A program made the translations under genes and the position numbers. A DNA stretch of 64,000 bases, taken from assembly GCF_029227915.1 (NCBI RefSeq), contig NC_079876.1, forward strand, positions 9,798,001 through 9,862,000. Direction: 5' to 3'. The stretch is from Hydractinia symbiolongicarpus. Its lineage: Eukaryota > Cnidaria > Hydrozoa > Anthoathecata > Hydractiniidae. How positions within the stretch are numbered: position 1 is the first letter of the stretch; the number at the start of each line of letters is the position of its first letter. The notes under the pieces are model-generated. The model did no database searches and was not told where the DNA came from. It saw nothing but the letters and a program-made list of their open reading frames with translations. Shown one piece after another: positions 49,053 to 62,462 of this stretch.

Positions 49053-52000
49053 AATGACTTATTAATCTAAATTTTTAAATGAAGCGCTACCACAGCGCCC
49101 CGTGTAATCGCTGAGTTCCGGCAATCACGTCAAATTAAGAAGAATGTTATTTCTTGGAGTCCAATTTTTTCATTTATCATATTTATCAGGTCGCAGTCCA
49201 AAGTTAGTTCAATTAAGTCCCACAGTCAATCGTTTCATTGTTAAAAGCGATGCAACCTAGTAATATCTGAAAAATATCGCTAAATACATGTTGGTACGAA
49301 TGACCCAACCGTTGTAACTCAAACGGACTGACACCGTTAGAATGTCAATGAAATGTAGTTTTTGAAACTATCGCTATTTCTTCAGCGCGCGATAACGGCT
49401 AGGATTGGTCCCACAGTAAAAATGACTTATTAATCTAAATTTTTAAATGAAGCGCTACCACAGCGCCCAGTGTAATCGCTGAGTTCCGCCAATCATGTCA
49501 AATTAAGAAGAATGTTAATTCTTGGAGCCCAATTTTTTTCATTTATCACATTTATCAGGTCACAGTCCAAAGTTAGTTCAATTAAGTCCCACAGTCAATC
49601 GTTTCACTGCTAAAAGCGATGCAACCTAGTAATATCAGAAAAATATCGCTAAATACATGTTGGTACGAATATGTGACCCACCGTTATAACTCAAACGGAC
49701 TGACACCGTTAGAAAGTCAATGAAATTTAGTTTTTGAAACTATCGCTATTTCTTCAGCGCGCGATAACGGCTAGGATTGGTCCCAAAGTAAAAAATGACT
49801 TATTAATCTAAATTTTTAAATGAAGCGCTACCACAGCGCCCAGTGTAATCACTGAGTTCCGGCAATCATGTCAAATTAAGAAGAATGTTATTTCTTGGAG
49901 TCCAATTTTTTTCATTTACCACATTTATCAGGTCACAGTCCAAAGTTATTTCAATAAAGTCCCACAGTCAATCGTTTCACTGCTGAAAGCGATGCAACCT
50001 AGTAATATCAGATAAATATTGCTAAATACATGTTGGTACAAATATGTGACCCAACCGTTGAAACTCAAACGGACTGACACCGTTAGAAAGTCAGTGAAAT
50101 GTAGTATTTGAAACTGTCTCTATTACTTCAGCGCGCGCTAATGGCTAGGATTGGTCCCACAGTAAAAAATGACATTTTTATCTTAATTTTTAAATGAAGC
50201 GTTACCACAGCGCCTAGTGTAATCGCTGAGTTTCGGCAGTCATGTCAAATTAAGAAGAATGTTATTTCTTGGAGTCCAATTTTCTCATTTATCACATTTA
50301 TCAGGTCACAGTCCAAAGTTACTTCAGTTAAGTCCCACAGTCAATCGTTTCACTGTTAAAAGCTATGCAACCTAGTAATATCAGATAAATATCGCTAAAT
50401 ACATGTTGGTACAAATATGTGACCCAACCGTTGAATCTCAAACGGAATGACACCGTTAGAAAGTCAGTGAAATGTAGTTTTTGAAACTATCGCTATTTCT
50501 TCAGCGCGCGATAACGGCTAGGATTGGTCCCACAGTAAAAATGACTTATTAATCTAAATTTTTAAATGAACTGCTACCACAGCGCCCAGTGTAATCGCTG
50601 AGTTCCGCCAATCATGTCAAATGAAGAAGAATGTTAATTCTTGGAGTCCAATTTTTTTCATTTATCACATTTATCAGGTCACAGTCCAAAGTTAGTTCAA
50701 TTAAGTCCCACAGTCAATCGTTTCACTGCTAAAAGCGATGCAACCTAGTAATATCAGAAAAATATCGCTAAATACATGTTGGTACGAATATGTGACCCAC
50801 CGTTATAACTCAAACGGACTGACACCGTTAGAAAGTCAATGAAATTTAGTTTTTGAAACTATCGCTATTTCTTCAGCGCGCGATAACGGCTAGGATTGGT
50901 CCCAAAGTAAAAAATGACTTATTAATCTAAATTTTTAAATGAAGCGCTACCACAGCGCCCAGTGTAATCGCTGAGTTCCGGCAATCATGTCAAATTAAGA
51001 AGAATGTTATTTCTTGGAGTCCAATTTTTTTCATTTACCACATTTATCAGGTCACAGTCCAAAGTTTTTTCAATAAAGTCCCACAGTCAATCGTTTCACT
51101 GCTGAAAGCGATGCAACCTAGTAATATCAGATAAATATTGCTAAATACATGTTGGTACAAATATGTGACCCAACCGTTGAAACTCAAACGGACTGACACC
51201 GTTAGAAAGTCAGTGAAATGTAGTATTTGAAACTGTCTCTATTACTTCAGCGCGCGCTAATGGCTAGGATTGGTCCCACAGTAAAAAATGACATTTTTAT
51301 CTTAATTTTTAAATGAAGCGTTACCACAGCGCCTAGTGTAATCGCTGAGTTTCGGCAGTCATGTCAAATTAAGAAGAATGTTATTTCTTGGAGTCCAATT
51401 TTCTCATTTATCACATTTATCAGGTCACAGTCCAAAGTTACTTCAGTTAAGTCCCACAGTCAATCGTTTCACTGTTAAAAGCTATGCAACCTAGTAATAT
51501 CAGATAAATATCGCTAAATACATGTTGGTACAAATATGTGACCCAACCGTTGAATCTCAAACGGAATGACACCGTTAGAAAGTCAGTGAAATGTAGTATG
51601 TGAAACTGTCTCTATTACTTCAGCGCGCGCTTACGGCTAGGATTGGTCCCACAGTAAGAAATGACTCATTAATCTAAATTTTTAAAAGAAGTGCTACCAC
51701 AGCGCCCAGTGTAATCGCTGAGTTCAGGCAATCAAGTCAAATTAAGACGAATGTTATTTCTTGGAATCCAATTTTCTCATTTATCACATTTATCAGGTCA
51801 CAGTCCAAAGTTAGTTCAGTTATGTCCCACAGTCAATCGTTTCACTGTTAAAGGCGATGCAACCTAGTAATATGAGATAAATATCGCAAAATACATGTTG
51901 GTACAAATATGTGACCCATCCGTTGAAACTCAAACGGACTGACACCGTTAGAAAGTCAGTGAAATGTAGCATGTGAAACTGTCTCTATTACTTCAGCGCG

Positions 52001-52405
52001 CGCTTACGGCTAGGATTGGTCCCACAGTAAGAAATTACTCATTAATCTAAATTTCTAAAAGAAGTGCTACCACAGCGCCCAGTGTAATCGCTGAGTTCCG
52101 GCAATCAAGTCAAATTAAGAAGAATGTTATTTCTTGGACTCCAATTGTCTCACTTATAACATTTATAAGGTCACAGTCCAAAGTTAGTTCAATTAAGTCC
52201 TACAGTTAATGGTTTCATTGTTAAAAGCGATGCAACCTAGTAATATCAGAAAAATATCGCTAAATACATGTTGGTACGAATAGGTGACCCAACCGTTGTA
52301 ACTCAAACATACTGACATCATTAGAAAGTCAATGAAATGTAGCTTTTGAAATTGTCGCTATTTCTTCAGTGCGCGATAACGGCTAGAATTGGTCCCACAG
52401 TAAAA
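49053..52405 (+). repeat. P-Q-R-A unit 3: 9-monomer version (3,353 bp)
   Basis: Monomer starts: 49053 P, 49421 Q, 49794 R, 50168 A*, 50540 Q', 50913 R', 51287 A, 51660 E, 52033 F'. P-Q-R here match those at 41594 with a 7,459-bp offset. G and H are missing. F' begins as F (attactcatt, atttctaaaag) but then carries 'tcttggactccaattgtctcac' and ends 'gcttttgaaattg' like H. F, G and H are thus fused into one chimeric unit. Private changes include 'aaacatactgacatcatt' in F' and 'aaagttttttcaataaag' in R'. Confidence 0.86.
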
Positions 52406-55400
52406 AATGACTTATTAATCTAAATTTTTAAATGAAGCGCTACCACAGCGCCCCGTGTAATCGCTGAGTTCCGGCAATCATGTCAAATTAAGAAGAATGT
52501 TATTTCTTGGAGTCCAATTGTCTCATTTATCATATTTATAAGGTCGCAGTCCAAAGTTAGTTCAATTAAGTCCCACAGTCAATCGTTTCATTGTTAAAAG
52601 CGATGCAACCTAGTAATATCTGAAAAATATCGCTAAATACATGTTGGTACGAATGACCCAACCGTTGTAACTCAAACGGACTGACACCGTTAGAAAGTCA
52701 ATGAAATGTAGTTTTTGAAACTATCGCTATTTCTTCAGCGCGCGATAACGGCTAGGATTGGTCCCACAGTAAAAATGACTTATTAATCTAAATTTTTAAA
52801 TGAAGCGCTACCACAGCGCCCAGTGTAATCGCTGAGTTCCGCCAATCATGTCAAATTAAGAAGAATGTTAATTCTTGGAGCCCAATTTTTTTCATTTATC
52901 ACATTTATCAGGTCACAGTCCAAAGTTAGTTCAATTAAGTCCCACAGTCAATCGTTTCACTGCTAAAAGCGATGCAACCTAGTAATATCAGAAAAATATC
53001 GCTAAATACATGTTGGTACGAATATGTGACCCACCGTTATAACTCAAACGGACTGACACCGTTAGAAAGTCAATGAAATTTAGTTTTTGAAACTATCGCT
53101 ATTTCTTCAGCGCGCGATAACGGCTAGGATTGGTCCCAAAGTAAAAAATGACTTATTAATCTAAATTTTTAAATGAAGCGCTACCACAGCGCCCAGTGTA
53201 ATCGCTGAGTTCCGGCAATCATGTCAAATTAAGAAGAATGTTATTTCTTGGAGTCCAATTTTTTTCATTTACCACATTTATCAGGTCACAGTCCAAAGTT
53301 ATTTCAATAAAGTCCCACAGTCAATCGTTTCACTGCTGAAAGCGATGCAACCTAGTAATATCAGATAAATATTGCTAAATACATGTTGGTACAAATATGT
53401 GACCCAACCGTTGAAACTCAAACGGACTGACACCGTTAGAAAGTCAGTGAAATGTAGTATTTGAAACTGTCTCTATTACTTCAGCGCGCGCTAATGGCTA
53501 GGATTGGTCCCACAGTAAAAAATGACATTTTTATCTTAATTTTTAAATGAAGCGTTACCACAGCGCCTAGTGTAATCGCTGAGTTTCGGCAGTCATGTCA
53601 AATTAAGAAGAATGTTATTTCTTGGAGTCCAATTTTCTCATTTATCACATTTATCAGGTCACAGTCCAAAGTTACTTCAGTTAAGTCCCACAGTCAATCG
53701 TTTCACTGTTAAAAGCTATGCAACCTAGTAATATCAGATAAATATCGCTAAATACATGTTGGTACAAATATGTGACCCAACCGTTGAATCTCAAACGGAA
53801 TGACACCGTTAGAAAGTCAGTGAAATGTAGTTTTTGAAACTATCGCTATTTCTTCAGCGCGCGATAACGGCTAGGATTGGTCCCACAGTAAAAATGACTT
53901 ATTAATCTAAATTTTTAAATGAACTGCTACCACAGCGCCCAGTGTAATCGCTGAGTTCCGCCAATCATGTCAAATGAAGAAGAATGTTAATTCTTGGAGT
54001 CCAATTTTTTTCATTTATCACATTTATCAGGTCACAGTCCAAAGTTAGTTCAATTAAGTCCCACAGTCAATCGTTTCACTGCTAAAAGCGATGCAACCTA
54101 GTAATATCAGAAAAATATCGCTAAATACATGTTGGTACGAATATGTGACCCACCGTTATAACTCAAACGGACTGACACCGTTAGAAAGTCAATGAAATTT
54201 AGTTTTTGAAACTATCGCTATTTCTTCAGCGCGCGATAACGGCTAGGATTGGTCCCAAAGTAAAAAATGACTTATTAATCTAAATTTTTAAATGAAGCGC
54301 TACCACAGCGCCCAGTGTAATCGCTGAGTTCCGGCAATCATGTCAAATTAAGAAGAATGTTATTTCTTGGAGTCCAATTTTTTTCATTTACCACATTTAT
54401 CAGGTCACAGTCCAAAGTTATTTCAATAAAGTCCCACAGTCAATCGTTTCACTGCTGAAAGCGATGCAACCTAGTAATATCAGATAAATATTGCTAAATA
54501 CATGTTGGTACAAATATGTGACCCAACCGTTGAAACTCAAACGGACTGACACCGTTAGAAAGTCAGTGAAATGTAGTATTTGAAACTGTCTCTATTACTT
54601 CAGCGCGCGCTAATGGCTAGGATTGGTCCCACAGTAAAAAATGACATTTTTATCTTAATTTTTAAATGAAGCGTTACCACAGCGCCTAGTGTAATCGCTG
54701 AGTTTCGGCAGTCATGTCAAATTAAGAAGAATGTTATTTCTTGGAGTCCAATTTTCTCATTTATCACATTTATCAGGTCACAGTCCAAAGTTACTTCAGT
54801 TAAGTCCCACAGTCAATCGTTTCACTGTTAAAAGCTATGCAACCTAGTAATATCAGATAAATATCGCTAAATACATGTTGGTACAAATATGTGACCCAAC
54901 CGTTGAATCTCAAACGGAATGACACCGTTAGAAAGTCAGTGAAATGTAGTATGTGAAACTGTCTCTATTACTTCAGCGCGCGCTTACGGCTAGGATTGGT
55001 CCCACAGTAAGAAATGACTCATTAATCTAAATTTTTAAAAGAAGTGCTACCACAGCGCCCAGTGTAATCGCTGAGTTCAGGCAATCAAGTCAAATTAAGA
55101 CGAATGTTATTTCTTGGAATCCAATTTTCTCATTTATCACATTTATCAGGTCACAGTCCAAAGTTAGTTCAGTTATGTCCCACAGTCAATCGTTTCACTG
55201 TTAAAGGCGATGCAACCTAGTAATATGAGATAAATATCGCAAAATACATGTTGGTACAAATATGTGACCCATCCGTTGAAACTCAAACGGACTGACACCG
55301 TTAGAAAGTCAGTGAAATGTAGCATGTGAAACTGTCTCTATTACTTCAGCGCGCGCTTACGGCTAGGATTGGTCCCACAGTAAGAAATTACTCATTAATC

Positions 55401-57623
55401 TAAATTTCTAAAAGAAGTGCTACCACAGCGCCCAGTGTAATCGCTGAGTTCCGGCAATCAAGTCAAATTAAGAAGAATGTTATTTCTTGGACTCCAATTG
55501 TCTCACTTATAACATTTATAAGGTCACAGTCCAAAGTTAGTTCAATTAAGTCCCACAGTCAATCGTTTCACTGTTAAAAGCTATGCAACCTAGTAATATC
55601 AGATAAATATCGCTAAATACATGTTGGTACAAATATGTGACCCAACCGTTGAATCTCAAACGGAATGACACCGTTAGAAAGTCAGTGAAATGTAGTTTTT
55701 GAAACTATCGTTATTTCTTCAGCGCGCGATAACGGCTAGGATTGGTCCCACAGTAAAAATGACTTATTAATCTAAATTTTTAAATGAACTGCTACCACAG
55801 CGCCCAGTGTAATCGCTGAGTTCCGCCAATCATGTCAAATGAAGAAGAATGTTAATTCTTGGAGTCCAATTTTTTTCATTTATCACATTTATCAGGTCAC
55901 AGTCCAAAGTTAGTTCAATTAAGTCCCACAGTCAATCGTTTCACTGCTAAAAGCGATGCAACCTAGTAATATCAGAAAAATATCGCTAAATACATGTTGG
56001 TACGAATATGTGACCCACCGTTATAACTCAAACGGACTGACACCGTTAGAAAGTCAATGAAATTTAGTTTTTGAAACTATCGCTATTTCTTCAGCGCGCG
56101 ATAACGGCTAGGATTGGTCCCAAAGTAAAAAATGACTTATTAATCTAAATTTTTAAATGAAGCGCTACCACAGCGCCCAGTGTAATCGCTGAGTTCCGGC
56201 AATCATGTCAAATTAAGAAGAATGTTATTTCTTGGAGTCCAATTTTTTTCATTTACCACATTTATCAGGTCACAGTCCAAAGTTATTTCAATAAAGTCCC
56301 ACAGTCAATCGTTTCACTGCTGAAAGCGATGCAACCTAGTAATATCAGATAAATATTGCTAAATACATGTTGGTACAAATATGTGACCCAACCGTTGAAA
56401 CTCAAACGGACTGACACCGTTAGAAAGTCAGTGAAATGTAGTATTTGAAACTGTCTCTATTACTTCAGCGCGCGCTAATGGCTAGGATTGGTCCCACAGT
56501 AAAAAATGACATTTTTATCTTAATTTTTAAATGAAGCGTTACCACAGCGCCTAGTGTAATCGCTGAGTTTCGGCAGTCATGTCAAATTAAGAAGAATGTT
56601 ATTTCTTGGAGTCCAATTTTCTCATTTATCACATTTATCAGGTCACAGTCCAAAGTTACTTCAGTTAAGTCCCACAGTCAATCGTTTCACTGTTAAAAGC
56701 TATGCAACCTAGTAATATCAGATAAATATCGCTAAATACATGTTGGTACAAATATGTGACCCAACCGTTGAATCTCAAACGGAATGACACCGTTAGAAAG
56801 TCAGTGAAATGTAGTATGTGAAACTGTCTCTATTACTTCAGCGCGCGCTTACGGCTAGGATTGGTCCCACAGTAAGAAATGACTCATTAATCTAAATTTT
56901 TAAAAGAAGTGCTACCACAGCGCCCAGTGTAATCGCTGAGTTCAGGCAATCAAGTCAAATTAAGACGAATGTTATTTCTTGGAATCCAATTTTCTCATTT
57001 ATCACATTTATCAGGTCACAGTCCAAAGTTAGTTCAGTTATGTCCCACAGTCAATCGTTTCACTGTTAAAGGCGATGCAACCTAGTAATATGAGATAAAT
57101 ATCGCAAAATACATGTTGGTACAAATATGTGACCCATCCGTTGAAACTCAAACGGACTGACACCGTTAGAAAGTCAGTGAAATGTAGCATGTGAAACTGT
57201 CTCTATTACTTCAGCGCGCGCTTACGGCTAGGATTGGTCCCACAGTAAGAAATTACTCATTAATCTAAATTTCTAAAAGAAGTGCTACCACAGCGCCCAG
57301 TGTAATCGCTGAGTTCCGGCAATCAAGTCAAATTAAGAAGAATGTTATTTCTTGGACTCCAGTTGTCTCACTTATAACATTTATAAGGTCACAGTCCAAA
57401 GTTAGTTCAATTAAGTCCTACAGTTAATCGTTTCATTGTTAAAAGCGATGCAACCTAGTAATATCAGAAAAATATCGCTAAATACATGTTGGTACGAATA
57501 GGTGACCCAACCGTTGTAACTCAAACGGACTGACATCGTTAGAAAGTCAATGAAATGTAGCTTTTGAAATTGTCGCTATTTCTTCAGTGCGCGATAACGG
57601 CTAGAATTGGTCCCACAGTAAAA
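52406..57623 (+). repeat. P-Q-R-A unit 4: 14-monomer expanded version (5,218 bp)
   Basis: Monomer starts: 52406 P, 52774 Q, 53147 R, 53521 A*, 53893 Q', 54266 R', 54640 A, 55013 E, 55386 F'/A*, 55758 Q', 56131 R', 56505 A, 56878 E, 57251 F'. It matches unit 3 at a 3,353-bp offset through E. It then carries an extra Q'-R'-A-E-F' set at an 1,865-bp offset, entered through the chimeric unit at 55386. It is the longest unit variant and shows the repeat still growing by internal duplication. Confidence 0.86.
55386..55757 (+). repeat. Chimeric monomer 150 (F' to A*)
   Basis: The 5' half carries F' marks: 'attactcatt', 'atttctaaaag', 'tcttggactccaattgtctcacttataac' split over 55,485-55,515. After 'ttcaattaag' it switches to A* marks: 'cccacagtcaatcgtttcactgtt', 'aaaagctatgc', 'gaatctcaaacggaatg', 'tttttgaaactatcg'. 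The crossover interval is about 55,544-55,553, near unit position 160-168. A private 'atcgttatttc' follows. This is the clearest single crossover in the window and creates the five-monomer internal repeat. Confidence 0.8.
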
Positions 57624-60598
57624 AATGACTTATTAATCTAAATTTTTAAATGAAGCGCTACCACAGCGCCCCGTGTAATCGCTGAGTTCCGGCAATCATG
57701 TCAAATTAAGAAGAATGTTATTTCTTGGAGTCCAATTGTCTCATTTATCATATTTATAAGGTCGCAGTCCAAAGTTAGTTCAATTAAGTCCCACAGTCAA
57801 TCGTTTCATTGTTAAAAGCGATGCAACCTAGTAATATCTGAAAAATATCGATAAATACATGTTGGTACGAATGACCCAACGGTTGTAACTCAAACGGACT
57901 TACACCGTTAGAAAGTCAATAAAATGTAGTTTTTGAAACTATCGCTATTTATTCAGCGCGCGATAACGGCTAGGATTGGTCCCAAAGTAAAAAATGACTT
58001 ATTAATCTAAATTTTTAAATGAAGCGCTACCACAGCGCCCCGTGTAATCGCTGAGTTCCGGCAATCATGTCAAATTAAGAAGAATGTTATTTCTTGGAGT
58101 CCAATTTTCTCATTTATCACATTTATCAGGTCACAGTCCAAAGTTACTTCAGTTAAGTCCCACAGTCAATCGTTTCACTGTTAAAAGCTATGCAACCTAG
58201 TAATATCAGATAAATATCGCTAAATACATGTTGGTACAAATATGTGACCCAACCGTTGAATCTCAAACGGAATGACACCGTTAGAAAGTCAGTGAAATGT
58301 AGTATGTGAAACTGTCTCTATTACTTCAGCGCGCGCTTACGACTAGGTTTGGTCCCACAGTAAGAAATGACTCATTAATCTAAATGTTTAAAAGAAGTGC
58401 TACCACAGCGCCCAGTGTAATCGCTGAGTTCAGGCAATCAAGTCAAATTAAGACGAATGTTATTTCTTGGAATCCAATTTTCTCATTTATCACATTTATC
58501 AGGTCACAGTCCAAAGTTAGTTCAGTTATGTCCCACAGTCAATCGTTTCACTGTTAAAAGCTATGCAACCTAGTAATATCAGATAAATATCGCTAAATAC
58601 ATGTTGGTACAAATATGTGACCCAACCGTTGAATCTCAAACGGAATGACACCGTTAGAAAGTCAGTGAAATGTAGTATGTGAAACTGTCTCTATTACTTC
58701 AGCGCGCGCTTACGACTAGGATTGGTCCCACAGTAAGAAATGACTCATTAATCTAAATTTTTAAAAGAAGTGCTACCACAGCGCCCAGTGTAATCGCTGA
58801 GTTCAGGCAATCAAGTCAAATTAAGACGAATGTTATTTCTTGGAATCCAATTTTCTCATTTATCACATTTATCAGGTCACAGTCCAAAGTTAGTTCAGTT
58901 ATGTCCCACAGTCAATCGTTTCACTGTTAAAGGCGATGCAACCTAGTAATATGAGATAAATATCGCAAAATACATGTTGGTACAAATATGTGACCCAACC
59001 GTTGAAACTCAAACGGACTGACACCGTTAGAAAGTCAGTGAAATGTAGCATGTGAAACTGTCTCTATTACTTCAGCGCGCGCTTACGGCTAGGATTGGTC
59101 CCACAGTAAGAAATGACTCATTAATCTAAATTTCTAAAAGAAGTGCTACCACAGCGCCCAGTGTAATGCTGAGTTCCGGCAATCAAGTCAAATTAAGAAG
59201 AATGTTATTTCTTGGACTCCAATTGTCTCACTTATAACATTTATAAGGTCACAGTCCAAAGTTAGTTCAATTAAGTCCTACAGTTAATCGTTTCATTGTT
59301 AAAAGCGATGCAACCTAGTAATATCATAAAAACTTCGCTAAGTACATGTTGGTACGAATAGGTGACCCAACCGTTGTAACTCAAACGGACTGACACCGTT
59401 AGAAAGTCAATAAAATGTAGTTTTTGAAACTATCGCTATTTCTTCAGCGCGCGATAACGGCTAGGATTGGTCCCACAGTAAAAATGACTTATTAATCTAA
59501 ATTTTTAAATGAAGCGCTACCACAGCGCCCAGTGTAAGCGCTGAGTTTCGGCAATCGTGTCAAATTAAGAAGAATGTTATTTCTTGGACTCCAATTGTCT
59601 CACTTATAACATTTATAAGGTCACAGTCCAAAGTTAGTTCAATTAAGTCCTACAGTTAATCGTTTCATTGTTAAAAGCGATGCAACCTAGTAATATCAGA
59701 AAAACTTCGCTAAGTACATGTTGGTACGAATAGGTGACCCAACCGTTGTAACTCAAACGGACTGACATCGTTAGAAAGTCAATGAAATGTAGCTTTTGAA
59801 ATTGTCGCTATTTCTTCAGTGCGCGATAACGGCTAGAATTGGTCCCACAGTAAAAAATGACTTATTAATCTAAATTTTTAAATGATGCGCTACCACAGCG
59901 CCCCGTGTAATCGCTGAGTTCCGGCAATCATGTCAAAATAAGAAGAATGTTATTTCTTGGAATGCAATTGTCTCATTTATCATATTTATCAGGTCGCAGT
60001 CCAAAGTTAGTTCAATTAAGTCCCACAGTCAATCGTTTCATTGTTAAAAGCGATGCAACCTAGTAATATCTGAAAAATATCGATAAATACATGTTGGTAC
60101 GAATGACCCAACCGTTGTAACTCAAACGGACTGACACCGTTAGAAAGTCAATAAAATGTAGTTTTTGAAACTATCGCTATTTATTCAGCGCGCGATAACG
60201 GCTAGGATTGGTCCCAAAGTAAAAAATGATTTATTAATCTAAATTTTTAAATGAAGCGCTACCACAGCGCCCAGTGTAATCGCTGAGTTCTGGCAATCAT
60301 GTCAAATTAAGAAGAATGTTATTTCTTGGAGTCCAATTTTTTTCATTTACCACATTTATCAGGTCACAGTCCAAAGTTATTTCAATAAAGTCCCACAGTC
60401 AATCGTTTCACTGCTGAAAGCGATGCAACCTAGTAATATCAGATAAATATCGCTAAATACATGTTGGTACAAATATGTGACCCAACCGTTGAAACTCAAA
60501 CGGACTGACACCGTTAGAAAGTCAGTGAAATGTAGTATTTGAAACTGTCTCTATTACTTCAGCGCGCGCTAATGGCTAGGATTGGTCCCACAGTAAAA

Positions 60599-62200
60599 AA
60601 TGACATTTTTATCTTAATTTTTAAATGAAACGTTACCACAGCGCCTAGTGTAATCGCTGAGTTTCGGCAGTCATGTCAAATTAAGAAGAATGTTATTTCT
60701 TGGAGTCCAATTTTCTCATTTATCACATTTATCAGGTCACAGTCCAAAGTTACTTCAGTTAAGTCCCACAGTCAATCGTTTCACTGTTAAAAGCTATGCA
60801 ACCTAGTAATATCAGATAAATATCGCTAAATACATGTTGGTACAAATATGTGACCCAACCGTTGAAACTCAAACGGACTGAAACCGTTAGAAAGTCAGTG
60901 AAATGTAGTATGTGAAACTGTCTCTATTACTTCAGCGCGCTCACGGCTAGGATTGGTCCCACAGTAAGAAATGACTCATTAATCTAAATTTTTATAAGAA
61001 GTGCTACCACAGCGCCCAGTGTAATCGCTGAGTTCAGGCAATCAAGTCAAATTAAGACGAATGTTATTTCTTGGAATCCATATTTCTCATTTATCACATT
61101 TATCAGGTCACAGTCCAAAGTTAGTTCAGTTATGTCCCACAGTCAATCGTTTCACTGTTAAAGGCGATGCAACCTAGTAATATCAGATAAATATCGCAAA
61201 ATACATGTTGGTACAAATATGTGACCCAACCGTTGAAACTCAAACGGACTGACACCGTTAGAAAGTCAGTGAAATGTAGTATGTGAAACTGTCTCTATTA
61301 CTTCAGCGCGCGCTTACGGCTAGGATTGGTCCCACAGTAAGAAATGACTCATTAATCTAAATTTTTAAAAGAAGTGCTACCACAGCGCCCAGTGTAATCG
61401 CTGAGTTCAGGCAATCAAGTCAAATTAAGACGAATGTTATTTCTTGGAATCCAATTTTCTCATTTATCACATTTATCAGGTCACAGTCCAAAGTTAGTTC
61501 AGTTATGTCCCACAGTCAATCGTTTCACTGTTAAAGGCGATGCAACCTAGTAATATGAGATAAATATCGCAAAATACATGTTGGTACGAATAGGTGACCC
61601 AACCGTTGTAACTCAACCGGACTGACACCGTTAGAAAGTCAATGAAATGTAGTTTTTGAACCTGTCGCTTGTTCTTCAGTGCGCGATAACGGCTAGGATT
61701 GGTCCCACAGTAAAAAATGACTTATTAATCTAAATTTTTAAATGAAGCCCTACCACAGCGCCCAGTGTAATCGCTGAGTTCCGGCAATCATGTCAAATTA
61801 AGAAGAATGTTATTTCTTGGAGTCCAATTTTTTTCATTTATCACATTTATCAGGTCACAGTCCAAAGTTGGTTCAATTAAGTCCCACAGTCAATCGTTTC
61901 ACTGCTGAAAGCGATGCAACCTAGTAATATCAGATAAATATCGCTAAATACATGTTGGTACGAATAGGTGACCCAACCGTTGTAACTCAAACGGACTGAC
62001 ACCGGTAGAAAGTCAATGAAATGTAGTTTTTGAAACTGTCGCTATTTCTTCAGCGCGCGATAACGGCTAGGAATGGTCCCCCAGTAAAAAAAGACTTATT
62101 AATCTAAATTTTTAAATGAAGCACTACCACAGCGCCCAGTGTAGCCGCTGAATTCCGGCAATCATGTCAAATTAAGAAGAATGTTATTTTTCGGAGTCCA
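60599..62200 (+). repeat. Displaced piece of the 13-monomer repeat
   Basis: Units 60599 to 62090 match 36775-38378 (and 31950-33553) in order A, E, E, the 'gaacctgtcgcttgttc' unit, and the start of the 'gccgctgaattcc ... tttttcgg' unit, at an offset of about 23,822 bp. Marks such as 'aaagttggttcaattaag' and 'gaagccctacc' are shared. However, 'tcaaccggactgac' and 'gtgcgcgataacgg' here are less changed than in the 13-monomer copies. It may therefore predate or derive from a less mutated relative of that repeat. Confidence 0.78.
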
Positions 62201-62462
62201 ATTTTTTTCATTTATCACATTTATCAGGTCACAGTCCAAAGTTAGGTCAATTAAGTCCCACAGTCAATCGTTTCACTGCTAAAAGTGATGCAACCTAGTA
62301 ATATCAGAAAATTATCGCTAAATACATGTTGGTACGAATATATGACCCACCGTTATAACTCAAACGGACTGACACCGTTAGAAAGTCAATGAAATTTAGT
62401 TTTTGAAACTATCGCTATTTCTTCAGCGCGCGATAACGGCTAGGATTGGTCCCAAAGTAAAA
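62090..62462 (+). repeat. Chimeric monomer 168 joining left-type and right-type classes
   Basis: The 5' part has the 11-bp-deletion-class marks 'aagactt', 'gtgtagccgctgaattcc' and 'tatttttcgg'. It lacks the 11-bp deletion itself: from 'cagtccaaag' (62,233 on) it continues as Q class with 'gctaaaagtgatg', 'gacccaccgttat' and 'cccaaagt'. The switch lies between about 62,190 and 62,233. It links the displaced 13-monomer piece to an R'-A-E-F' run. Confidence 0.75.
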
